NCBI GenBank assembly: GCA_941918925.1
Contig: OW799237.1
Coordinates: 111,632,515-111,696,514, forward strand
Origin: Phyto melanocephala
Taxonomy: Eukaryota; Arthropoda; Insecta; Diptera; Rhinophoridae
Length of the DNA: 64,000 nucleotides
Direction of reading: 5' to 3'
The notes beneath the pieces are model-generated. The model ran no database searches and had not been told where the DNA came from. It saw nothing but the letters and a program-made list of their open reading frames with translations. The translations under genes were made by a program, and so were the position numbers. This document shows positions 34,857 through 46,638 of the stretch, one piece after another; position 1 is the stretch's first letter, and the number at the start of each line of letters is the position of its first letter.

Positions 34857-36834
34857 ACTAAAGTAGGACGAACAACAACAAACAATTACAAAATAGTAAA
34901 AAAGAAAATAAGTATGTAGGTATTTGAATGTGGGTCAATGTGTTAGGAATCTAGTTCTTGGTCATTAAATCTTAAATAAAATTATAAAATGCAACAAATT
35001 AAAGTTTTTTCACGCTTAAAAAGGGGGCGTGACCTATAAACCTAGATTTGAACGAATAAATAATAATAACTATGTATGTATGTTCATATATCCCACCAGC
35101 CCCCATTGATGGATTAACTCTCCCACTGATTCTCTCAAACATTTTTTTGCATATGCATGCAAATAAATACAAACATAAACCTACCTACATACATACACAT
35201 GTATGCATATGGACATACAATGTAAATGCATGTACAAAAAATGACTTAGTAACATGACGTCATATTTTTTTTGTTAATTTTTTTCTATTACAAGGTTTTT
35301 CATACAAATGCATTTCAAATAAGAAAAAAAGTCTTAAAACCCTCATTTTAAATTTTGTTATTTCGTAATGTAGTGTATAATAAAGAAACCAGTTCAATAC
35401 AAAAGAAAAAAAACAAATAAAAAATTAAAAATAAATAGAGGAAAATATAAATATAAAAAAAAAAATTAAAACGTATCCAAATGCAATATAATATGTACAT
35501 GCCTATTTAGATACTTGTTTGTGTTAAAACAACATGTTGCTGACATTTTCAGTTTTTTTTTTTGTCATGCGATTACATGTTGCCAAGCAACATTTGTGTT
35601 GAAACAAGGTTGTTGTGTATTTTTTTTAGTTGCTTTTGTTACTTTACGTTCCGTTTTGAGTCTTGACCTGCATACACAAACTAGAACAACATAAAAATTG
35701 ATGTGTCTGTATGCATGAGTGTGTTGAGTTGTGTGGAAAATACACCAACACTTCCTTACATACGCACATTAATATTGAGAAAATCATTACTGCGAGAAAA
35801 CAAACTCTGAGAATAGTGTGAATGGGAAAATGTGCTAAAATAACAACAATAACATTGTGTGTTTGCAAATACAATGAACTGTTTTTCTACTACCATATAT
35901 TTTTATTTGGATACTTGTGATAATTTCGTTTTCTGTATAAGAAAGAGAGTTGTGTGTTTGGGAGCACTTGTTGGAGAGCAAATGCAAATAAAGTGATATA
36001 CAAAACAAAGAAAGTAAAATAGTGATTGGTATAACCCAGCAAATACTTTTAAGATTATTGGAAAACGGTTAAAAATATTTTTATATTAACAAAAATTATT
36101 TAAGCGAAAGGTCTTTTAATAATAAAAACTAGGTATATTTTTTTATACTATTTATACTACTATATCAAAATAATTAATACAAATTAGAAAAAAAATCTTA
36201 TTTTTATTATTAAAAGACTGTTAGCTTACATAATTTTTGTTACTATTTAAATAAAAAAGGTTTTATTTTATTTTTATTATTAAAAGACTTTAAGCTTAAA
36301 TATTTTTTGTTAATATGTATTTAAATAAAAAATGTAAAATAATAATTATTATAAAATATTTTTTTTAATTAATTAAATTAATTAATTTTTTTAGTAATTA
36401 TCAAAAAAAGATTATTTTAAAAATTTTTATATATAAAAAAAAACATTAAAAAAATTATTAACAGTTTTATTAGCATCAAAAGGTTAGCCATTTTTTTTTT
36501 CGCTATTTAGAAAAAATTATACAAAAATTCGCATTTTCTGAAAAATATTCAAAAATTTATGGAAATTAAAAATTTAGTTTCTTAAATATTACATTCCTGA
36601 TTGTATTTTTTTTAACTTTTCCGAGGATTGTAGATCCTTTTATAATAGTAAGTTTTATTTACAATATATGTAGAACTGTTAAAACAGTTAAGAAGTAATT
36701 GCATAACTTACAGAACGTAAAATTATTATATTTAATTGCCTGAAATCATCTGAGGGATCGAAAAAAGGAAATGTTTCTGTCAACATTCAAGAAACATTTT
36801 ATTTGGTTTGAAAAAATATGATCAGTAGCTTAGA

Positions 36835-37345
36835 GTGCCCCTGTGGACTAGTCAGTAAAGGACAAGTCAGTTGTTTGGGGGTTGCGGGTTCGATTCCCGC
36901 CGGAGACTCTGGAATTGTCTGCTTCTCTTTCTCTTCTATTCTAAATATTTCTATTCTTATTCTACTCTCCTCTCTCTGTTAAGGCGTCACAATGGACCGT
37001 AATGGTTTCCGGGTGAAGGTAACTTTGCACCCCCTGTGGACTAGTCAGTACAGGACCAGTCAGTTGTTTGGGGGTTGCGGGTTCGTATCCCGCCGGAGAC
37101 TGGCATGGCGTCACAATGGACCGTAATGGTCTCCGGGTGAAGGTAACTTCGCACCCCCTGTGGACTAGTCAGTACAGGACAAGTCAGTTGTTTGGGGGTT
37201 GCGGGTTCGTTTCCCGCTGGAGACTCTGGAATGGTCTGCTTCTCCTTCTCTTCTATCCTAAATATTTCTATTCTTCTCTCTATTAAGGCGTCACAATGGA
37301 CCGTAATGGTCTCCGAGTGAAGGTGTGAGGGTAACTTTGCACCAG
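36835..37345 (+). repeat. Tandem array of three tRNA-derived SINE-like units
   Basis: Three heads start CCCCTGTGGACTAGTCAGTA at about 36838, 37031 and 37154. Each is followed by CAGTTGTTTGGGGGTTGCGG and a B-box-like GGTTCGATTCCCGC (36887; variants GGTTCGTATCCCGC and GGTTCGTTTCCCGC). TGTGGACTAGTCAGT is in the right place for an A box. Each unit closes with GGCGTCACAATGGACCGTAA, then TCCGGGTGAAGGTAAC and GCACC. Units 1 and 3 are about 190-195 bp; unit 2 (about 120 bp) lacks the TCTGCTTCTC..CTTCTAT middle. The internal pol III promoter is intact-looking only in unit 1. Confidence 0.65.
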
Positions 37346-37374
37346 CCTTACCTACCTACCTACCTACCTACCTA
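37346..37374. repeat. (ACCT)n microsatellite at the end of the SINE array
   Basis: About six to seven TACC units directly follow the third SINE-like unit, the place where a short-period SINE tail is expected. Confidence 0.7.
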
Positions 37375-37499
37375 AGATGCCTTCAGACGATATTTATTTT
37401 ATAATTATATTATTATAATTTCGTATGTCTGTCAAGATTACAATTTTTGCTATTACACGTACATAAACTCATTTTAAATACATTTCGTGAAATGTATTG

Positions 37500-38970
37500 G
37501 AATCACTGATAAACTCAATTTTGTTAAAAATAACAGTTGGGACTTTCTACTTGTGACCATCGCTATATAAATTTTCATAACATAAACTCCTTTTACTTAC
37601 AATAACTGATGTTGTGAGCGAATTTTGCTTATCAACTTTTAATATTTTGTTTTGTATGCGAATTAATTTATATAATTTTTCCATTCCTGCTTTATTATTT
37701 TGAAGCCAAACATCGTTATTTTTTTCCAAAACAATTGATGTCAGCTGACTTTTAAGATCAAAATAGAACACACTTTAATTGAAAATTTGTCATATGACTT
37801 TTATTTACATACATACATATGTATTTCACAAAAGCAATGTTTGAAAGGATTCACACGACATGTATCAACTGTGCAATGGAAAATTTAACAAGTTATACAT
37901 TTGACGTCTCAAGGCACCTTCATTTCGTAAGAGCTTCAAAACAAGGGCTTATAAACTCTTTTTCGTGTACTCGATTTAAAAACCCTCAAGTTGTACGTTC
38001 ACATATGTAACGACTTAAGCTCGTCTTAAATGTTCATCGTTGACCCCATTATGTAATTCAACTTTTTTTACGTAACGTTTGGACAAGTCTACTGTTTTAT
38101 TTATCAGCGTTTTATCTTTTACGCTGAGTATATTCAATAAAGCAATAAAAAAACACAATACATTAATTAAAAAATTAAAATTAATTAAATAAAAAAATGC
38201 AATGTCCGCCTGTCCATGTGTTGGTTAAAATCAACTTTTAAAAAGTCCCCGCATGTTGCACAGACCTGTATGCGATATCAGGCTGTTAAAATATTTCGGA
38301 ATAAATCACTAATGAAAAACAACACAATCGTCCCATAATTTTCTGAGATATAAGCAAATAAACACGACTTCATTTTGTCCATATTTTTGCTACAAAAATT
38401 AATATTTGTCAGGCCAAAGATAATTTATAGATTCTCTTGTGACTATTTGTGGATATCATATACCTATACGGCTACTTATAAAAAATGGACAAAGCAATCA
38501 CTAATCGGCAAAGTTATAGGCAAAACTATTTTTTTTTTTATATTTTTATATATATCAAGTTTTTCAAACTTTTAAATAACTTTTGGAACCGCTAATGACA
38601 CGAAATTATAAATCTCAGCCTCGGAATTTATTCCAGAGAAAAAATAACAATTCGGTTTGAATCAATATGGATAAAAAAATGCCTCAATATTGGCATCAAA
38701 TGAAAGGACTTGACCATTAGAATACAGTAAACTATAAAAAAGTTAAAATCCAAAATGGCAACCTAAATAAAATGGCAGATACATGGGTCAAATAAAGTAA
38801 AGTTTGTCCCCTTCAACCCCCTCAATATGGGTATCAAATAAAAGGTCTTAACTAGTAAATATTCAAAATCGAAAATGGCGTCGAAAATAATAGAGTAAAA
38901 TTGTGCCTTACATAAAAACTGAAATATAGGCTATTTGTCGATGTGATATTTGGGCACTTTCTTTTGTTTT
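37500..38970 (-). repeat. Fragmented dispersed repeat, minus orientation
   Basis: Landmarks of the main family in reverse: 'gggactttctacttgtgacc' near 37540; 'gtccgcctgtccatgtgttg' with 'gttaaaatcaacttttaaaa' near 38205-38240; and 'tgagatataagcaaataaac' near 38343. Tracts such as 'atggcatcaaatgaaagg'-like phrases follow to about 38970. Poorly preserved, with unrelated sequence between. Confidence 0.4.
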
Positions 38971-39890
38971 ACGATAGAAGTGTAAAATTTTACCACAACA
39001 TATAGTTAAATGGAATTAATAACAATCGATTGAATAGTCTATTTTGAATTTTATTTAAGTTACAACAAGCTAACCATATGTAGCTAACTACTTATTTTAT
39101 GAAAATAATATATAATGAAAATCTTACCACAATCTTTTCTTGTAAACTTGCTGCCTTCAGTTTCCGGCCAACTGGGTTATATAATAACCATTGTCAGTAT
39201 AAATTAAAACATTCTGAAATTAGAGAAATTATAAAAGAATCGTATTAAGTATAAAAATATATATTTATTATAGTTTGATATTTAAAAATTAAAATTTTTT
39301 AATTTTTAAATTATTGGAAATATTCGAAAAAAATTTCTAATAGGGAACACTGTTAAATATTGTAAGCATGTAGAAACAATAACAACTCTGCAGGAAGCCT
39401 GGGGTCAAGTGTCTCCAAGTCATCACTTTTGTCAATTATTTTGGTTTATGAGAATTGACACTTAAGTCAAACTTATTACAATTTTGGTTACCGTAATAAA
39501 GTCCAGAATAAAGATGCTTTTACTGGAATATTTTTCTAAAACAAATATTTATATAGGCATTGGAACAAAAAAAGGGTAAACTAAACAATTCATTATGAAG
39601 TCGATAATTTTGTGTGTACAACTACGTTGTTATTTTGTCTGGAATTACCCAATAGCAAGATACTGTAAGTAAGACGCCTACAACCGATCAGCTGATTGCA
39701 AATAGAATTTATGAAATTTTTAATTCTCAAATTTTAAAAATTTAACACTCCACATATGAAAAAAGAGAGCAAACTTTTCTTCTGATTAAATACATCTTGT
39801 TAAGTGCATATGCCAGGTTTCTATAATGCAGAAATAGTGACAATAAATATTAAACAAGAATTCACTTTTTAAATTTAGTGTTGTTTGTTT
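38971..39890. other. Non-coding DNA
   Basis: AT-rich; nothing recognised. Confidence 0.5.
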
Positions 39891-39949
39891 TATGCAAGTG
39901 GCAACTCTGAATTCTGACAGCTGTCACGTATTCTTATACCGATTATTGT

Positions 39950-40505
39950 GAAAGCTTTTTACAAAAATTTGGAAAGTTGTGCTGAAAAAGTTTGAAGAAT
40001 TTTTTGTCGATAAAGTGCGTAAACCATTCGAAGAGTTGTTAAAAAATTAAATAATCTAGTACGGTTATGGTACGTATCGGTCTGTCTTGAAAGCATTACT
40101 GTTGTAAACAGAGCTTCGCCGAAAACCTGAAAACATTAATTCTGCATTATTCTCAACAACTTCAGAAGCTTAAACCTGCAAGCCATGGAAAGCGCCAGCT
40201 TATTGGAGCAAATTGAGCTCAATGGCAATTTTTCCTCTGAACAACATTTCAATCTGGGGGCAACTTACGGTATTCAAAAGTGATTGAAATTTGAAAATTC
40301 TCTATACCTAAAGCACAACGAACTCGATCGTTCGAGTAAAATTTCGATCGTGATCGAACGCCGTAATTTGCCCCCTGAATCGCTTCGTGAATACACAAAA
40401 TTGTCGAATCACGGGCTCAGAAAATCCTCGTAGAATCCATGAGAAACAAATGCACCCATAACGAGCAACTGACTGGAGCGGTTGTTGGTCAGGCAGCATA
40501 ATTGG
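39950..40505 (+). pseudogene. Coding-like island, interrupted by a MITE; possible dead small gene
   Basis: Several short plus-strand frames here look more like protein than the surroundings: VVLKKFEEFFVDKVRKPFEE (about 39976-40050), SFAENLKTLILHYSQQLQKL (40114 on), MESASLLEQIELNGNFSSEQ (40185 on), and after the MITE IHKIVESRAQKILVESMRN. They are in different frames and separated by stops. A GTACGT donor-like site follows an ATG at about 40066, and a TAAACAG acceptor-like site is only about 42 bp away, too short for a normal fly intron. I do not recognise the protein. A decayed gene or retrocopy is the best guess. Confidence 0.3.
40256..40375. mobile_element. Complete 120-bp MITE with GGGGGCAA.TTACGG ends
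   Basis: Left end GGGGGCAACTTACGGTATTC; reverse complement of the right end GGGGGCAAATTACGGCGTTC. The interior carries CGATCGTTCGAGTAAAATTT and CGATCGTGATCG. Remnants of the family occur at 20219-20262 and 34085-34185. It sits inside the coding-like island at 39950-40505. Confidence 0.65.
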
Positions 40506-40914
40506 GCCTGATTTTTTTTTTAAATGAGGCGCAAATTTTTTTTTTAAGTTTTGCGAAATCTCGGTTTTATGCGAATTAATCAGAAACAATTTCTAAGCTT
40601 AAATTCGAGACCCAACGCGTAATCAGTGAGAAACAGTCACATATCTGTGAATCATGGACAATTTTATGAAAATAGTAAGGCCTATCTATCATTAGAGATG
40701 TGGAACCTTATGACGGATATTTTATATTAAATTTAATCGGAATATGTCTTCTTTACAATCCAATTAAAAAAAAACAACACAACTATCTCATAAAGTACGT
40801 GTTTTTATTTTAAAATGAAAAAGTAAATTTTTACGGGGACACCCTTTACATACTTAGGTCACCATATTTTTGTTCGCATTTATTATAGCATGACAAAAAA
40901 GTAACATTCTCAAG

Positions 40915-41125
40915 AAGAGATCGGCCTTCAGTTCGCTTTCTATGTCAATTTATGAAGCGAGTTCAAAAAAATTCATCGTTTTTGGACAAAGCAAACCATG
41001 TACGTTCTCGTACATTGCGTTCAATCGAAATGGCTGAAAATGTGCAGGAACATCCATCAACATCAATTCGTCATCGTTCTCTGGAACTGAAAATTTCTCG
41101 CACTTCTTTGAGAAAAAAATTGAGG
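40915..41125 (+). pseudogene. Mariner-like transposase fragment, N-terminal DNA-binding part
   Basis: The plus strand reads SRRDRPSVRFLCQF, then RTLRSIEMAENVQEHPSTSI and RHRSLELKISRTSLRKKL. The order 'V.E.P.TSTRHRS.ELGISRTSL..IL' is the helix-turn-helix linker of insect mariner transposases (family knowledge). It stops at TGA right after; no catalytic domain follows, so it is a relic. Confidence 0.5.
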
Positions 41126-41129
41126 TGAT

Positions 41130-42740
41130 CGAATGGGATACTAAAGAGCTAATCGTGGAATCCATATAAATGATGTTGTGTTTCAATTTTAAATTACAGA
41201 ATTCAAACTTTTCAGAAGTTTCGAAAAATAATCAGTACTTCAAGTTTGAAATGCAATTATGGACCGACTCATACATGATATTGGTAAAAACATTTGCATT
41301 CGTATAAAACCAATTTCTTTCAATTTAATTTAAAAACAAATATTTGTAAGTATACTAGAATGTTAATTTTGGCAGGATATTTGTATGGGGGGTAGGTATA
41401 ATCATAGACCTGGACCCGAAATATTATGCCCATCAAAATTCAAGGTTACACAATTCACATGGTCAAACAAACAGACATCACAAAGTGTTTTTTGGACCAT
41501 TAATTTTTTTCCGTTAAAAAACAAAGAAATAAAAAAAAAACTAAAAACTTGTATTTGCTTGACTTATTTATTTCTTGATTTCTATTTTGCGTTTGAATTA
41601 AGTTTAAACAACCATCATCAATAATTTAATAGACAGAAATGAATATAAAAAAAAGTGACGTAATTTATATAATTTTTCAGTTTCTTGTTTTTTTTTTCTT
41701 TTTCTCTTCTTTGTTTGAAGCTGAATCATTATCATGCTTTAATGGATCACACAAACGCTATTAACATAATAATTTACTGGGTTATGCTGATAAAAGCCTA
41801 AATCATGAGTTATACTACTATATACTTACATACATATGTATGTATGTATATGAAGTGAAACCACAAAGAGACATACGGGCGTAAAATTAATACACAAATT
41901 TAGTTTGTAATTTCATAATTTCTAATAAAAATTTCTTATGATTTTACAGAAGACATTATCAGTAGTGCTTTATAAAAATTATAATTAACAAAAAAAGAGA
42001 AAAAAAAACAAATCAACACTCCTAATTGACTATAAAAAACTTTAGTTTAATTTAAATATCCATAAAATAAAAAACTGATATTTTAACATTTTCATTTACT
42101 TTTTAGTTGTCCGTTCAATAGGAAAAAATGTTTTTTTTTTAACGTTTTACTGTAAAATAAAGCATAAAAAGATAAAATTATAAAAAAAATAGACAATCAA
42201 TAAATGGAGAAGATTATTTATAAATAGAGAAATCAACAATATTTATCTAAGCATACATACAATATTTACATACATACATACATACTATATGCATATATGT
42301 ACATACATCTGTGCATATACAGTTAATTTTGAAATAATAGGATTAATTATTACAAAACTGGCTTAGATTAATCCCCCATCTATACCTTTTGTTGTCCATA
42401 TTTATTGCTGGTAGTATGTGTTGCAATACTTTTCAACCAACTTAGTATTGCAGCAATTGTTGAGCAATATGCTGTCAAATATGTTGCTTTTGTGTTTAAA
42501 ATTTATGTTTTCCTTTTAAACAAATTAATTAATGTAGAACGAAGAGTGTTATAAGATGTGTGACTTCTCCTCCCCTTAAACAAAAACTTAATAACAAAAT
42601 GCCGTTATTCTGCAATCGCGAAGTTATCTCTTATGTACACTAATGTTTCCATTAAAATTATTTCTGATTTATTCTTCTGTCACTACAATCAGCTCTCCGA
42701 AATTTAAAATTAATAAGTGAGTAAACTTAAACTAATCAAA
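41130..42740. other. AT-rich non-coding DNA with ATGT microsatellites
   Basis: (TACA/TATG)n stretches near 41825-41850 and 42250-42300. No gene seen. Confidence 0.5.
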
Positions 42741-42819
42741 GCCGACCATATTATACCCTACATAATATACAAATTTATATCTTTTGATGACGTAGCAGAG
42801 AACATTACAAAATCGCTAA

Positions 42820-43430
42820 ACAACTGAATCACTCACATCACATCTTTCGCCCGCAAACCGCTTAAGAGACCAGTTGAAAGTATCGCAACATGTTACCATA
42901 CACAGCTGGAAATATGAACAAATTACTACACCGAAATACTTGAAAACTACACAACAAATGATCCATCACCATGTCTATGTAACGTCAGCTCGACTTTATG
43001 CCCGGACCTAACGGAAATTATTGAGGCCATTGAATTTTAAAAACCCAACAAATCGCCAGGCAATAATACATCAGTTGAGCTCCTCTAAATTATCACCTAA
43101 CATTAGCGCACAGTTACTTCTGCCTTTGATTGCAGGCAGTATAAACTGTTGATTATTCACAACGTTGTGTGGTGGGTTGCGAGAAGAACAAACATCATTT
43201 TGTTGTGGAATATGACTCTGTGTTGACCACGCAAATTGCTTGAGAATAATTTTCGAACAAATCTTGGAATGGCACTGTCCCCTTTACCTAACGTTCATTG
43301 ACTTCGATTAAGCTTTTGATACATCCCCACATACAGCAGTATGAGCGGCCTTAAGGGGGTTTGCAGGGACATAAGTAGACCTCAATTACGCAGATGATAT
43401 TTGCCTTCTTGCTCACAGGTTTAAGTTTTA
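42820..43430 (+). pseudogene. Decayed LINE reverse transcriptase
   Basis: Scattered reverse-transcriptase motifs occur in order but in shifting frames. LTEIIEAIEF-KPNKSPGNN (near 43010-43060) matches the 'I..LK..KAPG.DGI' motif. YLTFIDF then KAFDTSPHTAVW (near 43275-43340) matches 'FIDF.KAFDSV'. DLNYADDICLLAHR (near 43380-43420) matches the YADD catalytic box. Large internal deletions and stops make it non-functional. Consistent with an I- or Jockey-type element; clade not determined. Confidence 0.6.
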
Positions 43431-44749
43431 TTTAACTTAATACAAGTGTAAGTTTTTTCTGGTTCTTTCTATCAAGTGCGGATCGAGGGAGGGAAGATAG
43501 TAAAAAACAATGTAATTTTATTTGGTAAATTGGGGGGGGTAAAACGGTGGTGGAAAATATTATATTTTCCTCCCCACTGTAAGTATATGGCAATGATATA
43601 AAAAATTTTACGTAAAAAGTTATAATTTTTTACCACTAGCGGTAGCAAATTTTTAAACGCATTGCGATCTTTATCACATAAACTTACGAAAAAATTTTAA
43701 ACTTTGTATGTTTAAAATTTTAATAACAATATTTCCTTAATATTTGGTTTAGAAAATTGTTAATACTTTAATTTTGTAAAACAGTGTACATACATACAAA
43801 TATATACATACATGTGTGCATGCATTTATATGCATGTATGTATATCAACGAAAAATTTCAAAATGCATAACCAACAAAAAGTAAAGAATATACATATGTA
43901 TGTATACTAGGTATACATACATATGTACATATATAAAAAATTTGTTTTGTATTTAGATATACATACATACCTATAGGTATATGCATTTTAATTTTAGCAC
44001 TTTATTGAATATATATCTGTATGTATATGTATGTATGTATATTATAGAAAAAGATATTGAAAATATCTGGATGTTTATACAATACTTTTTAGTTTTTAGT
44101 TAACAAAATTTTTCGTATCGCACTCCCATTTTTAGAACTCAACTTTTTATACAAAAATATATATGTAGTAAATACATAAACATGTGTGTATGTTTGTTTT
44201 GTATAACTATTTATTCTATAATTTTTTACAACTAAAATAAATTAAAACAGACTCCATTAACGAAGAATTTGTAGAATTTATTTACATACATATGTATGTG
44301 TGCATATCTGCTACTAAAATATGAAAAAACTACGTGAAGTATTTAGCGTAATTTTGATATACACTTTTATATCAATTCCCGCAGTGGGTTAAAACTAGTA
44401 ACCAGTTATTTTGCGATTACAAACAGCAAATAAATATATATGTATGTATACAATGTATAATAAATATGTGTATATGTATAAAGATATTTATGTTCATATG
44501 TATGTATGTATGTATGTACATAAATATGTATGACCAAGAAAGGCATTGCACTGACTGATTAAATAAAAACAGACAAAACAAAATATAACAAACTTACCAG
44601 TATACAGTGTTGCCATATGTTTGAAGATTTTAATTTGGGAACAGTTATTTATGGAAAAAAAATTTTATAAATAAAAATATCATAGCAAACAAATGTGTAG
44701 AAGTTCCTTTTACAAACGTTATTAAATATTCTGTTAAATTTGTTTAAAA
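43431..44749. repeat. Microsatellite-rich non-coding DNA (ATGT/ATAC)n
   Basis: Dense ACAT/ATGT runs at about 43780-44040 and 44430-44530, plus a G-run near 43530. No gene seen. Confidence 0.6.
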
Positions 44750-45660
44750 AAAAAACAAGTAAGACCAAACAAGCAAATGGTATAAGACTTTTAACTGGGA
44801 AATCACCCTCATAAGAGTGGTGGGCGTGTCATTATATATTTTGTCTATTTAGTTAAGGTTGGACATCGAACTACAGAGTGTCATAGTGCCATAATACGTG
44901 ACTATAATAATTATTTTCTAATACTTAGTCTCACAGTGAAACCTAGATATTTTTGCAATTTGAGTGATATTACCCACTTCTTTCTAACACAAAATTTGAG
45001 AAGTGGGCGTTAAGTAGGCGCGTCAAATAATTTCTGCTAATGAATTCAACTTAGATATTGCAATATACAGTCCCTTATTTTTCCAAAATTTTTGTTCATA
45101 GAGAAATTATATGAATTTAAGAAAAAGCGTTATGTAGAAGGTTATAACAAGAATATTAACCAAAAGCCTATATGTATTTGAAAAATTCCAGAATCGTACA
45201 TCAATGTAATTCTGTTGGTTTTATATCGTTTTAAATTAAAAAAAAATCGCTTCGTAATGTACGGATTTGTAAATTTTTTTATTAATATATATACTTGTTT
45301 TATCATTCTTCGTCCTTGCGTTCAGATGCAATCGTTTTTATTCGATGTCAGAAAGAAATTTTTTATAACCTACTCTTGCTTTATAAACTATAACTCTCTT
45401 CTTAGCAAACTGATTCAGCCCAAGTTTTATACTAAACATGTCAGATGTATAGGGAATATTAAAAATTCTTCCCCTCAGCTTTTTCTGTTCTGAGACCAAT
45501 CACGTATTCAACGAACAGACGGACGGATATAGCTGGATTATCCTAAAATTAAGCCAGGTCTTAGAAAATATATACTTTATGGCGTCTAAATGAATATTTC
45601 AAGTTGTTACAAATGGAATAATAAAAAAAAATATACCACCACACCTTTTATTGGTGGTGG
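44750..45660 (+). repeat. Diverged dispersed repeat related to the main family
   Basis: Starts 'aaaaacaagtaagaccaaac', has 'gtgggcgtgtcattatatat' and 'cagacggacggatatagctg' inside, and ends 'gaaaatatatactttatggc' then 'accaccacaccttttattgg'. Order and spacing of motifs match the main family, with strong divergence. Confidence 0.5.
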
Positions 45661-45915
45661 CTATACAAATAAATTTATATAAAGATATTTATTAAATAAA
45701 AAATTAAAAGAATTCATAGTTTATTACTGCAAAAAGAATAATAACGATTCCATCAATAGGAATCAAGTAAATAAAATATCCCATGAAAACACTTCCGTAT
45801 AGTAATTACTTTTTTGCTTCTAGAAAGTTGTTTTTTGCTAGGGCATAAAATGTGGTTCGGTAAAAGGTGTAGATGTGTTGTCACAATTTTTTGTTGTACT
45901 AAAAGAATCACTTAA

Positions 45916-46634
45916 CACGTTGAGTGCCATGTGTACCGCCGGCGGTGCACAATTACTTGTGAATTCAATTCAATATATTTTCTGCGGCACTGCAGTAATA
46001 CGAATAAGTATTATATTATGGCACCCAGAAGAAAGTATTTTTTTTTAGTTTTGAGGATTTTCACTGTATCTTTTATTTTACATGAATTAGATAGGAACAA
46101 AATATTATAATTTTATTACAACGTAACAACTTCAATAATTCAAAATTTAATAAATAAAATAAGAAAATAATATATAATTTCACTTTTAGCTTGCATATAA
46201 TAAAAAAACGAACTTCAAATTCAATAAATAAAAAATGAACTAATGAGTCTGATTGAAACAGTCCAGGCAAAGAGCTGAACGGTTCAAAATCATTATCATC
46301 GTCTTCAATGTAATCAGTTCTTTGACGCTTCCCATAAAAGGAATTTTATGCTAATAGGGACTGTACCTTAGATAAAGATGTATGTAAAATAATCAAATAA
46401 TAAAAATAATAATAGTGTGACTGCCGGCGGTACACATGGCACCTGAGTTTCTTATATTATCTGTGTGCCACGTGTACCGCCGGCTGTCACATACATAACG
46501 GTACAAATAACACACATATACAAAAAACGATTTTCGCCAATAATTTTTTATCACTAAAATATTAATTTACACCTGTTATTATATATTGCCACTTTACTAA
46601 TATATTTTTATTTTGTATGACGACACTCAACGTG
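45916..46634. mobile_element. piggyBac-type MITE flanked by TTAA
   Basis: The element starts CACGTTGAGTGCC and ends with its inverse GACACTCAACGTG; a TTAA lies immediately outside each end (45912-45915 and 46635-46638). TTAA duplication is the piggyBac hallmark (established). Subterminal repeats GTACCGCCGGCGGTGCAC (45937), CTGCCGGCGGTACACATGGC (46422) and CACGTGTACCGCCGGCTGTC (46468) surround the core. The minus strand at about 46345-46250 encodes FYGKRQRTDYIEDDDNDFEP, like the acidic N-terminus of piggyBac transposases. So it is probably a 719-bp deletion derivative. Confidence 0.75.
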
Positions 46635-46638
46635 TTAA

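Larger units (their letters stand above)
33497..36834. other. AT-rich non-coding DNA upstream of atos
   Basis: Probably the 5' intron or upstream region of atos. It contains a MITE remnant at about 34085-34185, a perfect 15-bp stem at 34803-34856, and two imperfect copies of a 'ttattattaaaagact' segment near 36195 and 36270 with an inverted partner near 36105. No gene seen. Confidence 0.5.

Noticed and set aside
36886..36900. GGTTCGATTCCCGC as part of a functional tRNA gene
   Set aside because: The surrounding 70 bases do not close an acceptor stem, and the block recurs three times with a common non-tRNA body, which fits a SINE better.
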